Source of the DNA: Tsukamurella paurometabola
Lineage (GTDB): Bacteria > Actinomycetota > Actinomycetes > Mycobacteriales > Mycobacteriaceae
Direction of reading: 5' to 3'
Assembly: GCF_900631615.1 (NCBI RefSeq)
Contig: NZ_LR131273.1
Coordinates: 2,946,850 to 3,010,849, forward strand
Length of the DNA: 64,000 bases
A program made the position numbers and the translations under genes. The notes under the pieces are model-generated. The model saw nothing but the letters and a program-made list of their open reading frames with translations, made no database searches and was not told the origin of the DNA. The first letter of the stretch is position 1, and every line of letters begins with the position of its first letter. Positions 36,490-44,929 of the stretch are shown piece by piece.

Positions 36490-37944
36490 TCAGCGGAAGT
36501 CGCCGTGCGAGAAGGACTCCTCCAAGTCCTCCAGCGATCGGCCGCTGGTGTTGGGCAGGGTCTTGTAGATCAGGAAGCCGAACAGGGCGCACACCACGAA
36601 GAAGGTGCCGTAGGTGCCGACTATGCCGCCGACCTTGATGAGGGTCGGAAAGAGCTGGCCGACGAGCGCGTTCGTGAGCCACAGCACCAGAACGGACAGC
36701 CCCATGCCGAAGCCGCGCAGCCGCAGCGGGAAGAGCTCGGACAGGCACACCCACACCGGTACGTTGAGCGCGGTCTGCATCGCGAGGACGAACAGAGCGA
36801 CGAAGATCAGTACGCCGTAGGCCTGGACCTTGCCCTCGGGCAGTACGAGCGCCGACAGTACGGTGAGGCCGTGGAACACCGTGACACCGGCCATGCCGAG
36901 GAGGATGAGCCTACGCCGGGGTACCCGGTCGATGAGCACGAAGAGGCAGATGGCACTGCCGACCACGGCGGACACGCCCATGAAGATGTTGGCGATGGGT
37001 GCTGCGCTGTCGCTGAATCCGGCGGTCTTGAGCATCTCGGTGCCGTAGTACATGACCGAGTTGATGCCGGTCAGCTGTTGGGCGATGGCGAGGATCACGG
37101 CGGCGAGCATGATACGCCGCACCCACGGAATGGCGAGGTCGGCCCACCCTCCGGTCTGGGCGGCCTCCTCCTCCTGCGCGAGCTGTTCGACCTCCGCCAT
37201 CTCGGCGCGCGCCCGATCCTCGGTGCGGACCTGCATGAGCACCGCGAGCGCCTCGTCGTGGCGTCCCTTCGAGATGTACCACCGCGGCGACTCGGGCATG
37301 CGCAGCATGCCGAGGAACAGGCACACGGCGGGAACGGCGCAGACCGCCAGCATGATCCGCCAGACGCCCGGGTGGCCGTCGGGGTTGGAGTCCGTCAGCG
37401 GCGGCCAGACCGCCGCGATGATCGCGTTGATGACGAAGGCGAGGAGCTGCCCCACCACGATCGCCAGTTCGTTCCGGCCACTGAGTGCACCGCGGCGTTC
37501 CGTGGGCGCGAGTTCGGAGAGGTACACCGGAACGACCACCGATGCGCCGCCGACCGCGAGTCCGAGCACGAAACGGGCCGGCAGCATCACCGCGAGGTCG
37601 TTGGCGACGACGGCGCCGAGGGTGCCGACGAAGAAGATCACCGCGAGGATGATCATCGTCTTCCGGCGACCGATGGCATCCGCCAGCCGGCCGCACGCCA
37701 GCGCACCCACCGCGGCGCCGATGAGCAACGTGCTCACCACCAGGCCCTCGGTGGTCGTGGTCAGCCCCAGATCGTGCTTCATCGGCTCCAGCGCGCCGTT
37801 GAGCACACCGGTGTCGTAGCCGAAGAGCAGGCCACCGAAGGTCGCGACCACCGCGACGAGGTCCATCCGCCGCTGGTGGGGCCCCGGTCTGAGGGCGGGT
37901 AGTGCTGTTCCGCCCTCCGGCGTGCTGGTGCTTCCGTACGTCAT
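36490..37944 (-). CDS. MFS sugar porter, probable inositol transporter
   Basis: The 484-residue sugar-porter-family protein has 12 membrane helices. Signatures are TFGGLLFGYDTGVLNGALEP, GRLADAIGRRKTM, PVYLSELAPTERRGALSG, RMPESPRWYISKGR, GINSVMYYGTEML and PVWVCLSELFPLRLRG. These are the features of IolT-type myo-inositol/proton symporters. It is divergent from a Gfo/Idh dehydrogenase in the inositol region with a TGTCAGGACA site between, which supports inositol or a related cyclitol as substrate. The ATG has AAGGA 8 nt upstream. Confidence 0.85.
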   Translation of the reverse strand: MTYGSTSTPEGGTALPALRPGPHQRRMDLVAVVATFGGLLFGYDTGVLNGALEPMKHDLGLTTTTEGLVVSTLLIGAAVGALACGRLADAIGRRKTMIILAVIFFVGTLGAVVANDLAVMLPARFVLGLAVGGASVVVPVYLSELAPTERRGALSGRNELAIVVGQLLAFVINAIIAAVWPPLTDSNPDGHPGVWRIMLAVCAVPAVCLFLGMLRMPESPRWYISKGRHDEALAVLMQVRTEDRARAEMAEVEQLAQEEEAAQTGGWADLAIPWVRRIMLAAVILAIAQQLTGINSVMYYGTEMLKTAGFSDSAAPIANIFMGVSAVVGSAICLFVLIDRVPRRRLILLGMAGVTVFHGLTVLSALVLPEGKVQAYGVLIFVALFVLAMQTALNVPVWVCLSELFPLRLRGFGMGLSVLVLWLTNALVGQLFPTLIKVGGIVGTYGTFFVVCALFGFLIYKTLPNTSGRSLEDLEESFSHGDFR

Positions 37945-38029
37945 CCTGGAGTCCTTCCCGCTGTCGCGTGAGGTACATCACAGCAGACCCGCCACTGGTT
38001 TGGCAAGTAGTTTCACAAGATTGAAATAA

Positions 38030-38039
38030 TGTCAGGACA
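38030..38039. promoter_or_regulatory. TGWCWGRACA motif, site 1 (MFS / dehydrogenase divergon)
   Basis: TGTCAGGACA is itself an inverted repeat (TGTC-N2-GACA). It lies between the divergent sugar porter and dehydrogenase genes. Confidence 0.6.
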
Positions 38040-38102
38040 TTAATGTTCTTCTCTGGCATTGTTGAGAGTGTTGGCTCGGAACGACGACGACGGAGGTGGC
38101 GC

Positions 38103-39281
38103 ATGGTGCGCGACGAGACGCAGCAGGACCCGGCCCGCGTGCGGGTGGCGGTGATCGGCATGGGCTGGATGGGCCGAGTGCACGCGCAGGCGTACGCCCG
38201 TGTGCCGCACCATTACCCGGACGGTCCCGCAGTGCCCGTGCTGGCCGCGGTGGCCGACGACGTCCCGGGGCGTGCCGAGGACTTCGCCGCACGCTTCGGG
38301 GCGGCGGCCTCGTACACCGATTGGCGCGCGGTTCTCGACGACCCGGCGATCGACGCGGTCTCCGTCACGGTGCCGAACTTCCTCCATCGCGAGATCGGCG
38401 TCGCGGTACTCGACGCCGGGAAGCACCTGTGGATCGAGAAGCCCGTCGGCCTCACCGCGGCCGATGCCACCGCCGTCGCCGAGGCCGCGGCGCGCAACGA
38501 CCGCCGCACCACCGTCGGCTTCAACTATCGCAACGCCCCCGCCGTCCAGGCGGCCCGGGCGATGCTCGCCGACGGGCGGCTCGGCGCCGTCACCCACGCG
38601 AGGTTCCGCCTGTTCAGCGACTACGCCGCGCACCCCGACGGTGCGCTGACCTGGCGGTACCACCGCGATCGCGGCGGCAACGGTGTGCTGGGCGACCTGG
38701 GGTCGCACGGCGTGGACCTGATCACCTACCTCCTCGGCGGCATCGACGCGGTGGTCGCGGACACCGCGATCTTCATCCCGGAGCGGTCGGAGCCCACGGG
38801 CGCCACGTCGGGCCACCAGCTCGCCACCTCCGGGGTGCGCGGCCCCGTCGAGAACGAGGACTACCTGTCGGCGCAGCTGCGCCTCACGTCCGGTGCGCGT
38901 TGCGTGCTGGAGGCGAGCCGAGTGGCGGTGGGGGAGCAGAACTCCTACGGCTTCGAGATCCACGGCACAGCCGGAATGGTGCGCTGGGACTACCGTCGCA
39001 TGGGCGAGCTCGAGGCGTCGTTCGGCACCGAGTTCCAGGATCAGCCGGTCGCGACGGTGCACGTCGGCCCCGGCAGCGGCGACTACGCCGCGTTCCAGCC
39101 CGGGGCGGCGAATCCGATGGGCTACGACGACCTCAAGGTGATCGAGGCCCAGCACTTCCTGCGTTCCATCGTCACTGGCGTCCCCGAGGGCGCCACCGTG
39201 GAGGACGCGGTGCGCAGCGCCCGTGCGCTCGACGCCATGACCCGCTCGGTCGACGAGGGGCGTTGGATCGCGCTCGGGTAG
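38103..39281 (+). CDS. Gfo/Idh/MocA-family oxidoreductase
   Basis: The 392-residue NAD(P)-dependent dehydrogenase has an N-terminal Rossmann motif (VAVIGMGWMGRVHAQAY) and the signature WIEKPVG with the catalytic Lys. A C-terminal beta-sheet domain carries GDLGSHGVDLITYLLGG. It probably oxidises a cyclitol or sugar to the keto form, e.g. inositol to inosose. The ATG at 38103 has GGAGG 6 nt upstream; the earlier frame starts in the operator region. A 12-bp-stem terminator follows. Confidence 0.88.
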   Translation: MVRDETQQDPARVRVAVIGMGWMGRVHAQAYARVPHHYPDGPAVPVLAAVADDVPGRAEDFAARFGAAASYTDWRAVLDDPAIDAVSVTVPNFLHREIGVAVLDAGKHLWIEKPVGLTAADATAVAEAAARNDRRTTVGFNYRNAPAVQAARAMLADGRLGAVTHARFRLFSDYAAHPDGALTWRYHRDRGGNGVLGDLGSHGVDLITYLLGGIDAVVADTAIFIPERSEPTGATSGHQLATSGVRGPVENEDYLSAQLRLTSGARCVLEASRVAVGEQNSYGFEIHGTAGMVRWDYRRMGELEASFGTEFQDQPVATVHVGPGSGDYAAFQPGAANPMGYDDLKVIEAQHFLRSIVTGVPEGATVEDAVRSARALDAMTRSVDEGRWIALG

Positions 39282-39295
39282 TCCCGCACGGGTCG

Positions 39296-39327
39296 CGGTG
39301 CCGACGGTCCGCGGGCCGTCGGCACCG
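39296..39327. terminator. Bidirectional terminator between the dehydrogenase and isomerase genes
   Basis: Perfect 12-bp arms (39296-39307 and 39316-39327) with an 8-nt loop lie between the convergent stops at 39281 and 39335. Confidence 0.7.
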
Positions 39328-39334
39328 TCGTCCG

Positions 39335-40348
39335 TCACGCGCCGAGCGAGGCGGTCAGTGCCGCGTCGGCGGCGAGGAGGACATCGGCGGCGACCGCCAC
39401 GCCCTCCTCCCGGCCCAGCTCGGTGTCCTCGTGCTCGATGTTGACGAGCATGTCCGGGTCCACCTCGTGCAGGGCGCGCAGGAATTCGGTCCAGTACGCG
39501 ACCTCGTGGCCCTTGCCGAGCGCGACGAAGTCCCACGCCGACCGCTTCGGCCACTCGTTGGCCCACTCGTCGCCGCCGAGGTTGGTGCGGGCCTCGTCGG
39601 GCCCGAGCCGGCGGAAGGAGTTGTCCAACACGCCGTTCAGCGCCGCGTGCTCCGGGTTGATGCGCACGTCCTTCGCGGCGGCGTGCACCACGAGCTCGCC
39701 GAGGTGGCGCACCACGGCGACGGGGTCCATCTGCTGCCAGAACAGATGTGAGGCGTCGAGCTCGACGCCGAGATTCGTCGAGCCCGTCCGCTCGACCAGC
39801 TCGTGCACGGACGCGCTGTTGAAGACGAGATTCTGCGGGTGCAGCTCGAGGGCGATCTTCACGTCGTGGTCACGGGCGATCCGATCCGTCTCACGCCAGA
39901 AAGCGGTGGCGATCTCCCATTGGTGATCGAGCACGTCGAGCGCCGCCGAGTTCCACGCGTTGACCACCCAGTTCGGGTGCATCGCACCCGGATCGCCTCC
40001 CGGTAGGCCCGACATGGTGACCACCCGGTGCTGGCCGAGCCGCGCGGCGAGCCGGATGGAACGGTGGATGTCGTCGGCGTGCCGCGCGCCGATCGCAGGG
40101 TTCGGGTGCAGGGGGTTGCCGTTGCAGTTGAGCCCTGCGATCGCGACGCCGGTGCCCTCGAAGATCCCGAGGTACTCGTCGCGAGCGGTGTCGCTGGCGA
40201 GGATGTCGGCGATGTTCGGCACGTGCACCGGCGGTAGGAATCCGCCGGTGTTGATCTCGATGCCGGTGAGGCCGACGCCGGCGATCGCGCGGAGCGCGTC
40301 GGGCAGCGGGCGGTCGTGGTAGATCGCGTTGTACAGGCCGAGTCTCAT
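39335..40348 (-). CDS. Sugar phosphate isomerase/epimerase-type TIM-barrel protein
   Basis: The 337-residue protein is of the AP-endonuclease-2/IolE-IolI superfamily. Metal-ligand candidates are Glu in KIALELHPQNLVF, Asp/His in LGVELDASHLFWQQMDP, His/Asp in VVHAAAKD and Glu in VNIEHEDTELG. It shares GNPLHP and TMSGLPG segments with the protein at 48109, so the two are paralogues. Inosose isomerisation or dehydration is plausible. It lies 22 nt after the dehydrogenase at 40371-41585 and is probably co-transcribed with it. Confidence 0.82.
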   Translation of the reverse strand: MRLGLYNAIYHDRPLPDALRAIAGVGLTGIEINTGGFLPPVHVPNIADILASDTARDEYLGIFEGTGVAIAGLNCNGNPLHPNPAIGARHADDIHRSIRLAARLGQHRVVTMSGLPGGDPGAMHPNWVVNAWNSAALDVLDHQWEIATAFWRETDRIARDHDVKIALELHPQNLVFNSASVHELVERTGSTNLGVELDASHLFWQQMDPVAVVRHLGELVVHAAAKDVRINPEHAALNGVLDNSFRRLGPDEARTNLGGDEWANEWPKRSAWDFVALGKGHEVAYWTEFLRALHEVDPDMLVNIEHEDTELGREEGVAVAADVLLAADAALTASLGA

Positions 40349-40370
40349 GGTGGTGTCTCCGTCGAGGGGG

Positions 40371-41585
40371 TCAGGGGTGGGGGAGGAGGGCGGGCACGTC
40401 CACGGGTGCCCCGCCGGCCAGCGCGGACCGCGCGACGGCGTCGATCAGGGCCATGTTGTGCAGGCCGTCGGCGAAGTCCGCGTTGCGCGGCAGCGATTCG
40501 TCCGCGGGGAGGCCTGCGACCTCCTCGAGGAAGGCGCGGGCCTGGAAGACGAAGCCGTCGTTCTGGCCGATCCCCACGCCGGGCGCGTCCATCGCGAGCC
40601 CGTCCCGCCAGTACGGGTGGTCGGGGCCGAGGGTCACGGTGCGCGGGCCGCCCAGCGCGGCGTCGTCATCGGCGAAGGCGACGTGCACCTGGCCGGGGGT
40701 GCGGAAGTCGAACGAGGCCGAGCCGCGCTCGCAGAACACCTCGAACGTGAGCGTGTTGGGATGTCCGGCCGCGACGCGCGAGACCTGGAGGGCGCCCGTC
40801 CCGCCTTCCGCGAAATCGACGAAGAATCCGGCCACGTCGTCGTTCTCGACCACGTCGCGCTCGTCGCCGACCTCGGCGTGCTCGTGACCGATCACCCGGC
40901 CCAGCGGTTTCGGCCGGGTCGGGTAGGCGGTGTGCAGAGTCGCGCCGCGCACGGTGGCGACGGGGCCGCCGAACAGTTCGGCGATGTAGGTGAGGTGGCT
41001 GCCGACGTCGGCCAGGGCCCCGGATCCCGCGGGCCCCTTGAACCGCCACGAGATGGGGCCGTCGGGGTTGCAGGCGTAGTCGGTCCAGTACGCACCGTCG
41101 AAGTTGATGAGCCGTCCGAGACGGCCGCTGCGTACCAGCTCGCCGAGCAGGGCGATACCCGGCGACCGGAGGTAGGTCAGTCCGATCCTGCCCAGCACGC
41201 CGCGACCGGCCGCCGTGTCCGCGGCCGCGACCATGGCGTGGGCGTCGTCGAGCGTGTCGGACAGCGGTTTCTCGCACAGCACGTGCTTACCCGCGGCGAG
41301 GAGGGCCTCGACGATCTCGCGGTGCAGGGAATTGGCCACGACGACACTCACCACGTCGATGTCGTCCGCAGCGGCGATCGCCTGCCATGACGTGTCGTGG
41401 CGTTCGAATCCGTACCGTCGCGCGGTCTCCCGGGCCAGTGGCTCGTAGGCGTCGGCGATCGACACCAGGCGTACATCCGGGAGCCCGGGGCCGTAGACGG
41501 CCGTGGCCGATCGGTAGCCGGCGGCGTGGGCCTTGCCCGCCATTCCTGCGCCGATCACGGCGACGCCGATGCCGGTACTGCTCAT
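40371..41585 (-). CDS. Gfo/Idh/MocA-family oxidoreductase
   Basis: The 404-residue dehydrogenase has VAVIGAGMAGKAHAAGY, the signature HVLCEKPLSDTLDDAHAM and, in the catalytic region, LADVGSHLTYIAELFGG. ISWRFKGPAGSG and NAYWTDYA-like segments mark the same subgroup as bacterial inositol/levoglucosan dehydrogenases. The start at 41585 has GGAGGG upstream. It is divergent from a LacI gene, with a LacI-type palindrome and a TGACAGGACA motif between, so double control is likely. Confidence 0.88.
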   Translation of the reverse strand: MSSTGIGVAVIGAGMAGKAHAAGYRSATAVYGPGLPDVRLVSIADAYEPLARETARRYGFERHDTSWQAIAAADDIDVVSVVVANSLHREIVEALLAAGKHVLCEKPLSDTLDDAHAMVAAADTAAGRGVLGRIGLTYLRSPGIALLGELVRSGRLGRLINFDGAYWTDYACNPDGPISWRFKGPAGSGALADVGSHLTYIAELFGGPVATVRGATLHTAYPTRPKPLGRVIGHEHAEVGDERDVVENDDVAGFFVDFAEGGTGALQVSRVAAGHPNTLTFEVFCERGSASFDFRTPGQVHVAFADDDAALGGPRTVTLGPDHPYWRDGLAMDAPGVGIGQNDGFVFQARAFLEEVAGLPADESLPRNADFADGLHNMALIDAVARSALAGGAPVDVPALLPHP

Positions 41586-41639
41586 GTTCCCTCCTTCACG
41601 GGTTGATGCGAGCTCCGTCACGACCTAGTGTCGATGCGA

Positions 41640-41655
41640 GTTGGAGCGCTCCAAC
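41640..41655. promoter_or_regulatory. LacI-type operator
   Basis: GTTGGAGCGCTCCAAC is a perfect 16-bp palindrome with the central CG step typical of LacI-family sites. It lies between lacI (41702) and the divergent dehydrogenase gene. Confidence 0.65.
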
Positions 41656-41678
41656 AACAATGATGACTAATGTTCATA

Positions 41679-41688
41679 TGTCCTGTCA
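41679..41688. promoter_or_regulatory. TGWCWGRACA motif, site 2 (lacI / dehydrogenase divergon)
   Basis: TGACAGGACA is read on the minus strand, within a 13-bp match (GATTGACAGGACA) to the site upstream of iolC. Confidence 0.6.
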
Positions 41689-41701
41689 ATCGGGAGGTGG
41701 C

Positions 41702-42724
41702 ATGGCGGAGAAGCGGCCGACGATCTACGACGTCGCGACGCGAGCCGGAGTATCGAAGTCCCTGGTCTCGCTCGTGCTGCAGGGATCGCCGCGGGTCGGG
41801 GACGATTCGCGGCGTGCGGTGGAGCAGGCGATCGCGGAGCTCGGCTACCGGCCCAGCCGAGCGGCGGCGAACCTTGCGGCCCGGCGCACGCGAACCGTGG
41901 GAGTCCTGATCGACGACTACACGAACCTGTGGTTCGTCGACCTCGTGCGCGGGCTGCACGCCGCGCTCGGGCCGGCCGGGTACCGGCTCGCGGTCGTCGA
42001 CGTCGCCACCGCGGATCAGGCAGAGGACCCCGTCGAATCGATGCTGGCGATGCGCGTCGACGGGCTCGTCCTCGGTATGGATCCGCCCCGGTCACTGCTC
42101 GGCCGCGGTGATCTCGCGCTGCCGCCGGTCGTGGTCGCGGGCACGCGAGCGGTGCGGGATGCACGCTTCGACGCCGTGGCCAACGACGATGCGGAGGGGG
42201 CGCGGCTGGTGGCGCGGCACCTCGTGGAACTGGGGCATCGCACCATCGGGCAGGTGTGTGCCGGCGGTGGCGCGGGGGAGGTGCGGCGCGCGGCGTTCGC
42301 GGCCGAGGCGTCCCGCCTCGGTGTGACCGTGATCGACGCCGCGTGGCACGGAGAGGCATCGGACCGGGCCGGTTTCCGTGCCGCGTCCGATCTGCTCGGC
42401 AGAGACGCGGGGATCACCGCCGTCTTCGCTGCGAACGACGTGATGGCCGTCGGCGTCCTCGGCGCCGCGCGCGAGCGCGGCCTTCGCGTCCCGGAGGATC
42501 TCTCCGTGGTCGGTTACGACGACACCTCGCTGGCATCGACGCGGCTGATCGGCCTGACGACCGTCGACGACCGCAGCTTCGACGTGGGTCGGCACGCGGG
42601 GACGCTTCTCCACGGCCGCATGGCGCCGGGTGACGCCGCCGTGGCCTCGTCGTCGCGCGCTCGCGAGAGTCGCGTTCTCGCACCGAGACTGGTTGTGCGC
42701 AGCACGACCGCTCCCACTCGCTGA
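41702..42724 (+). CDS. LacI-family transcriptional regulator
   Basis: The 340-residue repressor has the helix-turn-helix TIYDVATRAGVSKSLVSLVL, hinge-helix residues PSRAAANLAARRT and a periplasmic-binding-protein-like effector domain (TRTVGVLIDDYTNLWFVDLV, FAANDVMAVGVLGAARERG, VVGYDDTSLAS). The start has GGGAGG upstream. Likely targets are its own gene, the divergent dehydrogenase/isomerase operon and perhaps the ABC operon that follows. Its 3' end holds one arm of a 13-bp inverted repeat. Confidence 0.92.
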   Translation: MAEKRPTIYDVATRAGVSKSLVSLVLQGSPRVGDDSRRAVEQAIAELGYRPSRAAANLAARRTRTVGVLIDDYTNLWFVDLVRGLHAALGPAGYRLAVVDVATADQAEDPVESMLAMRVDGLVLGMDPPRSLLGRGDLALPPVVVAGTRAVRDARFDAVANDDAEGARLVARHLVELGHRTIGQVCAGGGAGEVRRAAFAAEASRLGVTVIDAAWHGEASDRAGFRAASDLLGRDAGITAVFAANDVMAVGVLGAARERGLRVPEDLSVVGYDDTSLASTRLIGLTTVDDRSFDVGRHAGTLLHGRMAPGDAAVASSSRARESRVLAPRLVVRSTTAPTR

Positions 42725-42725
42725 G
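42713..42725. repeat. Left arm of a 13-bp inverted repeat around the ABC promoter
   Basis: CCCACTCGCTGAG spans the lacI stop codon. Its exact reverse complement is at 42798-42810. Confidence 0.6.
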
Positions 42726-42750
42726 TCGCGGAATCGCCTCAATGTGCGTA

Positions 42751-42760
42751 TGTCTGAACA
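42751..42760. promoter_or_regulatory. TGWCWGRACA motif, site 3 (ABC operon)
   Basis: TGTCTGAACA lies 85 nt upstream of the substrate-binding protein gene. It fits the motif seen before three other units of this region. Confidence 0.5.
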
Positions 42761-42797
42761 AATACTAGGCAAGCGATGTGATCTGTACTACATTCAG

Positions 42798-42822
42798 CTC
42801 AGCGAGTGGGTCGTCTCACTCG
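42798..42822 (+). repeat. Right inverted-repeat arm overlapping a 5'-UTR hairpin
   Basis: CTCAGCGAGTGGG (42798-42810) pairs with the arm at 42713. CGAGTGGG (42803-42810) can instead pair locally with CTCACTCG (42815-42822) across TCGT. The two folds exclude each other and lie just before the ABC operon start. Confidence 0.5.
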
Positions 42823-42844
42823 GTGAGGTCGAAGGGACACAGCA

Positions 42845-43867
42845 ATGAAGAAGACCACGCAGCGGCCGCGAAGGCTCCGCACCCTGCTCGCCGCGACCGC
42901 GGCCGGCACGGCCGCGCTCATCACGGTGGTGGGTTGCTCCAGCACGGGCGGTGCGCCGCGCGACACCGGCGACGGCGGTGCCGGCGTCGGCTCGGCGGGT
43001 ACCAAGCGACTGACCATCGCCATGGTCACGCACCAGCAGCCCGGTGACACCTTCTGGGATCTCATCCGCAAGGGCGCGGAGATGGCCGCGAAGAAGGACA
43101 ACGTCACCCTCCGCTACTCCAACGACCCGCAGGCGCCCAACCAGGCGAATCTGGTCCAGGCCGCGATCGACAGCAAGGTCGACGGCATCGCGCTCACGTT
43201 GTCCACGCCGAACGCCTTCCAGGCCGTCGTGCAGAACGCGCAGAAGGCGGGCATCCCGGTCTCCGCGTTCAACGCCGGCTACAACGACTACGCACGGATG
43301 GGCATCCAGCAGTACTTCGGCCAGGACGAGACCACCGCCGGCGTCGCGGTCGGGGAACGACTGTCCAAGGAGGGCGCGAAGAAGGCGATCTGCATCATTC
43401 AGCAGCAGGGCCAGGTGCAGCTCGAATCCCGCTGTGCGGGCGTGCGGACCGGCCTCACCGGCGGCACCGTCGAGAACCTCAACGTCAACGGCGAGGACAT
43501 GACCGACGTGCAGTCGAAGGTCAACGCCAAGCTGCAGCAGGACCCGAGCATCGACACCGTGGTGGCCCTCGGCGCGCCTTTCGCGCTCACCGCCTCGAAG
43601 GCGGTCGAGGGTGCGGCGTCGAAGGCCCGGATCGTCACCTTCGACACGAACGCCGCGCTCGTGGGCGCGATCCAGAACGACAAGGTCGCGTGGGCCGTCG
43701 ACCAGCAGCCCTATCTGCAGGGCTACCTCGCCATCGATTCGCTCTGGCTGCAGATCATCAACGGCAACACCATCGGCGGCGGCCAGGCCGTGTTCACCGG
43801 CCCCGCCTTCATCGACAAGACCAACGTCGACAAGGTCGCCGAGCTCGCCAAGGGCGGTACCCGCTGA
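42845..43867 (+). CDS. Sugar ABC transporter substrate-binding lipoprotein
   Basis: The 340-residue precursor has a basic start, a hydrophobic core and the lipobox TVVGC with acylated Cys31. The mature part is a type I sugar-binding protein (RbsB/FrcB class): LTIAMVTHQQPGDTFWDLIR, SKVDGIALTLSTPNAFQAVV and YLQGYLAIDSLWLQIING. The ligand is probably a pentose, hexose or cyclitol. It is the first gene of the ABC operon, and the permease start overlaps its stop by one base. Confidence 0.92.
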   Translation: MKKTTQRPRRLRTLLAATAAGTAALITVVGCSSTGGAPRDTGDGGAGVGSAGTKRLTIAMVTHQQPGDTFWDLIRKGAEMAAKKDNVTLRYSNDPQAPNQANLVQAAIDSKVDGIALTLSTPNAFQAVVQNAQKAGIPVSAFNAGYNDYARMGIQQYFGQDETTAGVAVGERLSKEGAKKAICIIQQQGQVQLESRCAGVRTGLTGGTVENLNVNGEDMTDVQSKVNAKLQQDPSIDTVVALGAPFALTASKAVEGAASKARIVTFDTNAALVGAIQNDKVAWAVDQQPYLQGYLAIDSLWLQIINGNTIGGGQAVFTGPAFIDKTNVDKVAELAKGGTR

Positions 43868-44925
43868 TGACCACCGACGAGGCCCTCGACCTCAGCACGC
43901 ACACGCCCGTCACGGACGAACGGGTCAAGAAGCAGAAGCCGCTCCAGCGGTTGATCCTCCGACCGGAGGTCGGAGCGCTGATCGGCGCCGTCGCCATCTT
44001 CGTCTTCTTCCTCATCGTGGCACCACCCTTCCGCAGCCCGGAGGCCTTCGCCACGGTGCTCTACGCCAGCTCGACGATCGGCATCATGGCCTGCGGCGTC
44101 GCCGTGCTCATGATCGGCGGCGAGTTCGACCTCTCGACGGGGGTCGCGGTGACCTTCTCCTCGCTCGCGGCGTCGATGCTCGCCTACAACCTGCACCTGA
44201 ACACCTGGGTGGGCTCGCTCCTCGCGCTCTGCCTGTCACTCGCGGTGGGTGCCTTCAACGGCTACATGGTGATGCGCACCAAGATCCCCAGCTTCCTCAT
44301 CACCCTGGCGACGTTCCTCATGCTCACCGGCATCAACCTGGCGGTCACCAAGATGGTCACCGGGCAGGTCGCCACCCCGACCATCGCGGACATGGAGGGT
44401 TTCCCCTCGGCCCAGGCCGTCTTCTCGTCGACGATCCACGTCTTCGGCGTGGGGCTCAAGGTGACGGTGCTCTGGTGGATCCTGTTCACCGCCGTCGCCA
44501 CCTACGTCCTGATGCGCACTCGCGTCGGGAACTGGATCTTCGCCGTCGGCGGCAACCAGGACTCCGCACGAGCCGTGGGTGTCCCGGTGACCAAGGTCAA
44601 GATCGGTCTGTTCATGTTCGTGGCCTTCTGCGCCTGGTTCGTCGGCCAGCACCTGTTGTACGCCTACGACACCGTCCAGTCCGGGCAGGGCGTGGGCAAC
44701 GAGTTCCTCTACATCATCGGTGCGGTCATCGGCGGCTGCCTCCTCACCGGCGGCTACGGGACGGCGGTCGGGGCGATGATCGGCGCCTTCATCTTCGGCA
44801 TGGTCAATCAATGCATCGTGTACGCCGGCTGGAATCCCGACTGGTTCAAGTTCTTCCTCGGCATCATGCTGCTGTTCGCCGTGATCGCCAACAACGCATT
44901 CCGCAACTTCGCCGCGAAGAGGTGA
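43867..44925 (+). CDS. Sugar ABC transporter permease
   Basis: The 352-residue CUT2-type (RbsC-like) permease has about ten membrane helices after a ~40-residue cytoplasmic start. It contains LMIGGEFDLSTGVAVTFSSL, MRTKIPSFLITLATF and GNWIFAVGGNQDSARAVGVP, the coupling-loop region. Its ATG overlaps the upstream TGA, and the ATPase gene follows after 4 nt. Confidence 0.92.
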   Translation: MTTDEALDLSTHTPVTDERVKKQKPLQRLILRPEVGALIGAVAIFVFFLIVAPPFRSPEAFATVLYASSTIGIMACGVAVLMIGGEFDLSTGVAVTFSSLAASMLAYNLHLNTWVGSLLALCLSLAVGAFNGYMVMRTKIPSFLITLATFLMLTGINLAVTKMVTGQVATPTIADMEGFPSAQAVFSSTIHVFGVGLKVTVLWWILFTAVATYVLMRTRVGNWIFAVGGNQDSARAVGVPVTKVKIGLFMFVAFCAWFVGQHLLYAYDTVQSGQGVGNEFLYIIGAVIGGCLLTGGYGTAVGAMIGAFIFGMVNQCIVYAGWNPDWFKFFLGIMLLFAVIANNAFRNFAAKR

Positions 44926-44929
44926 CCCG

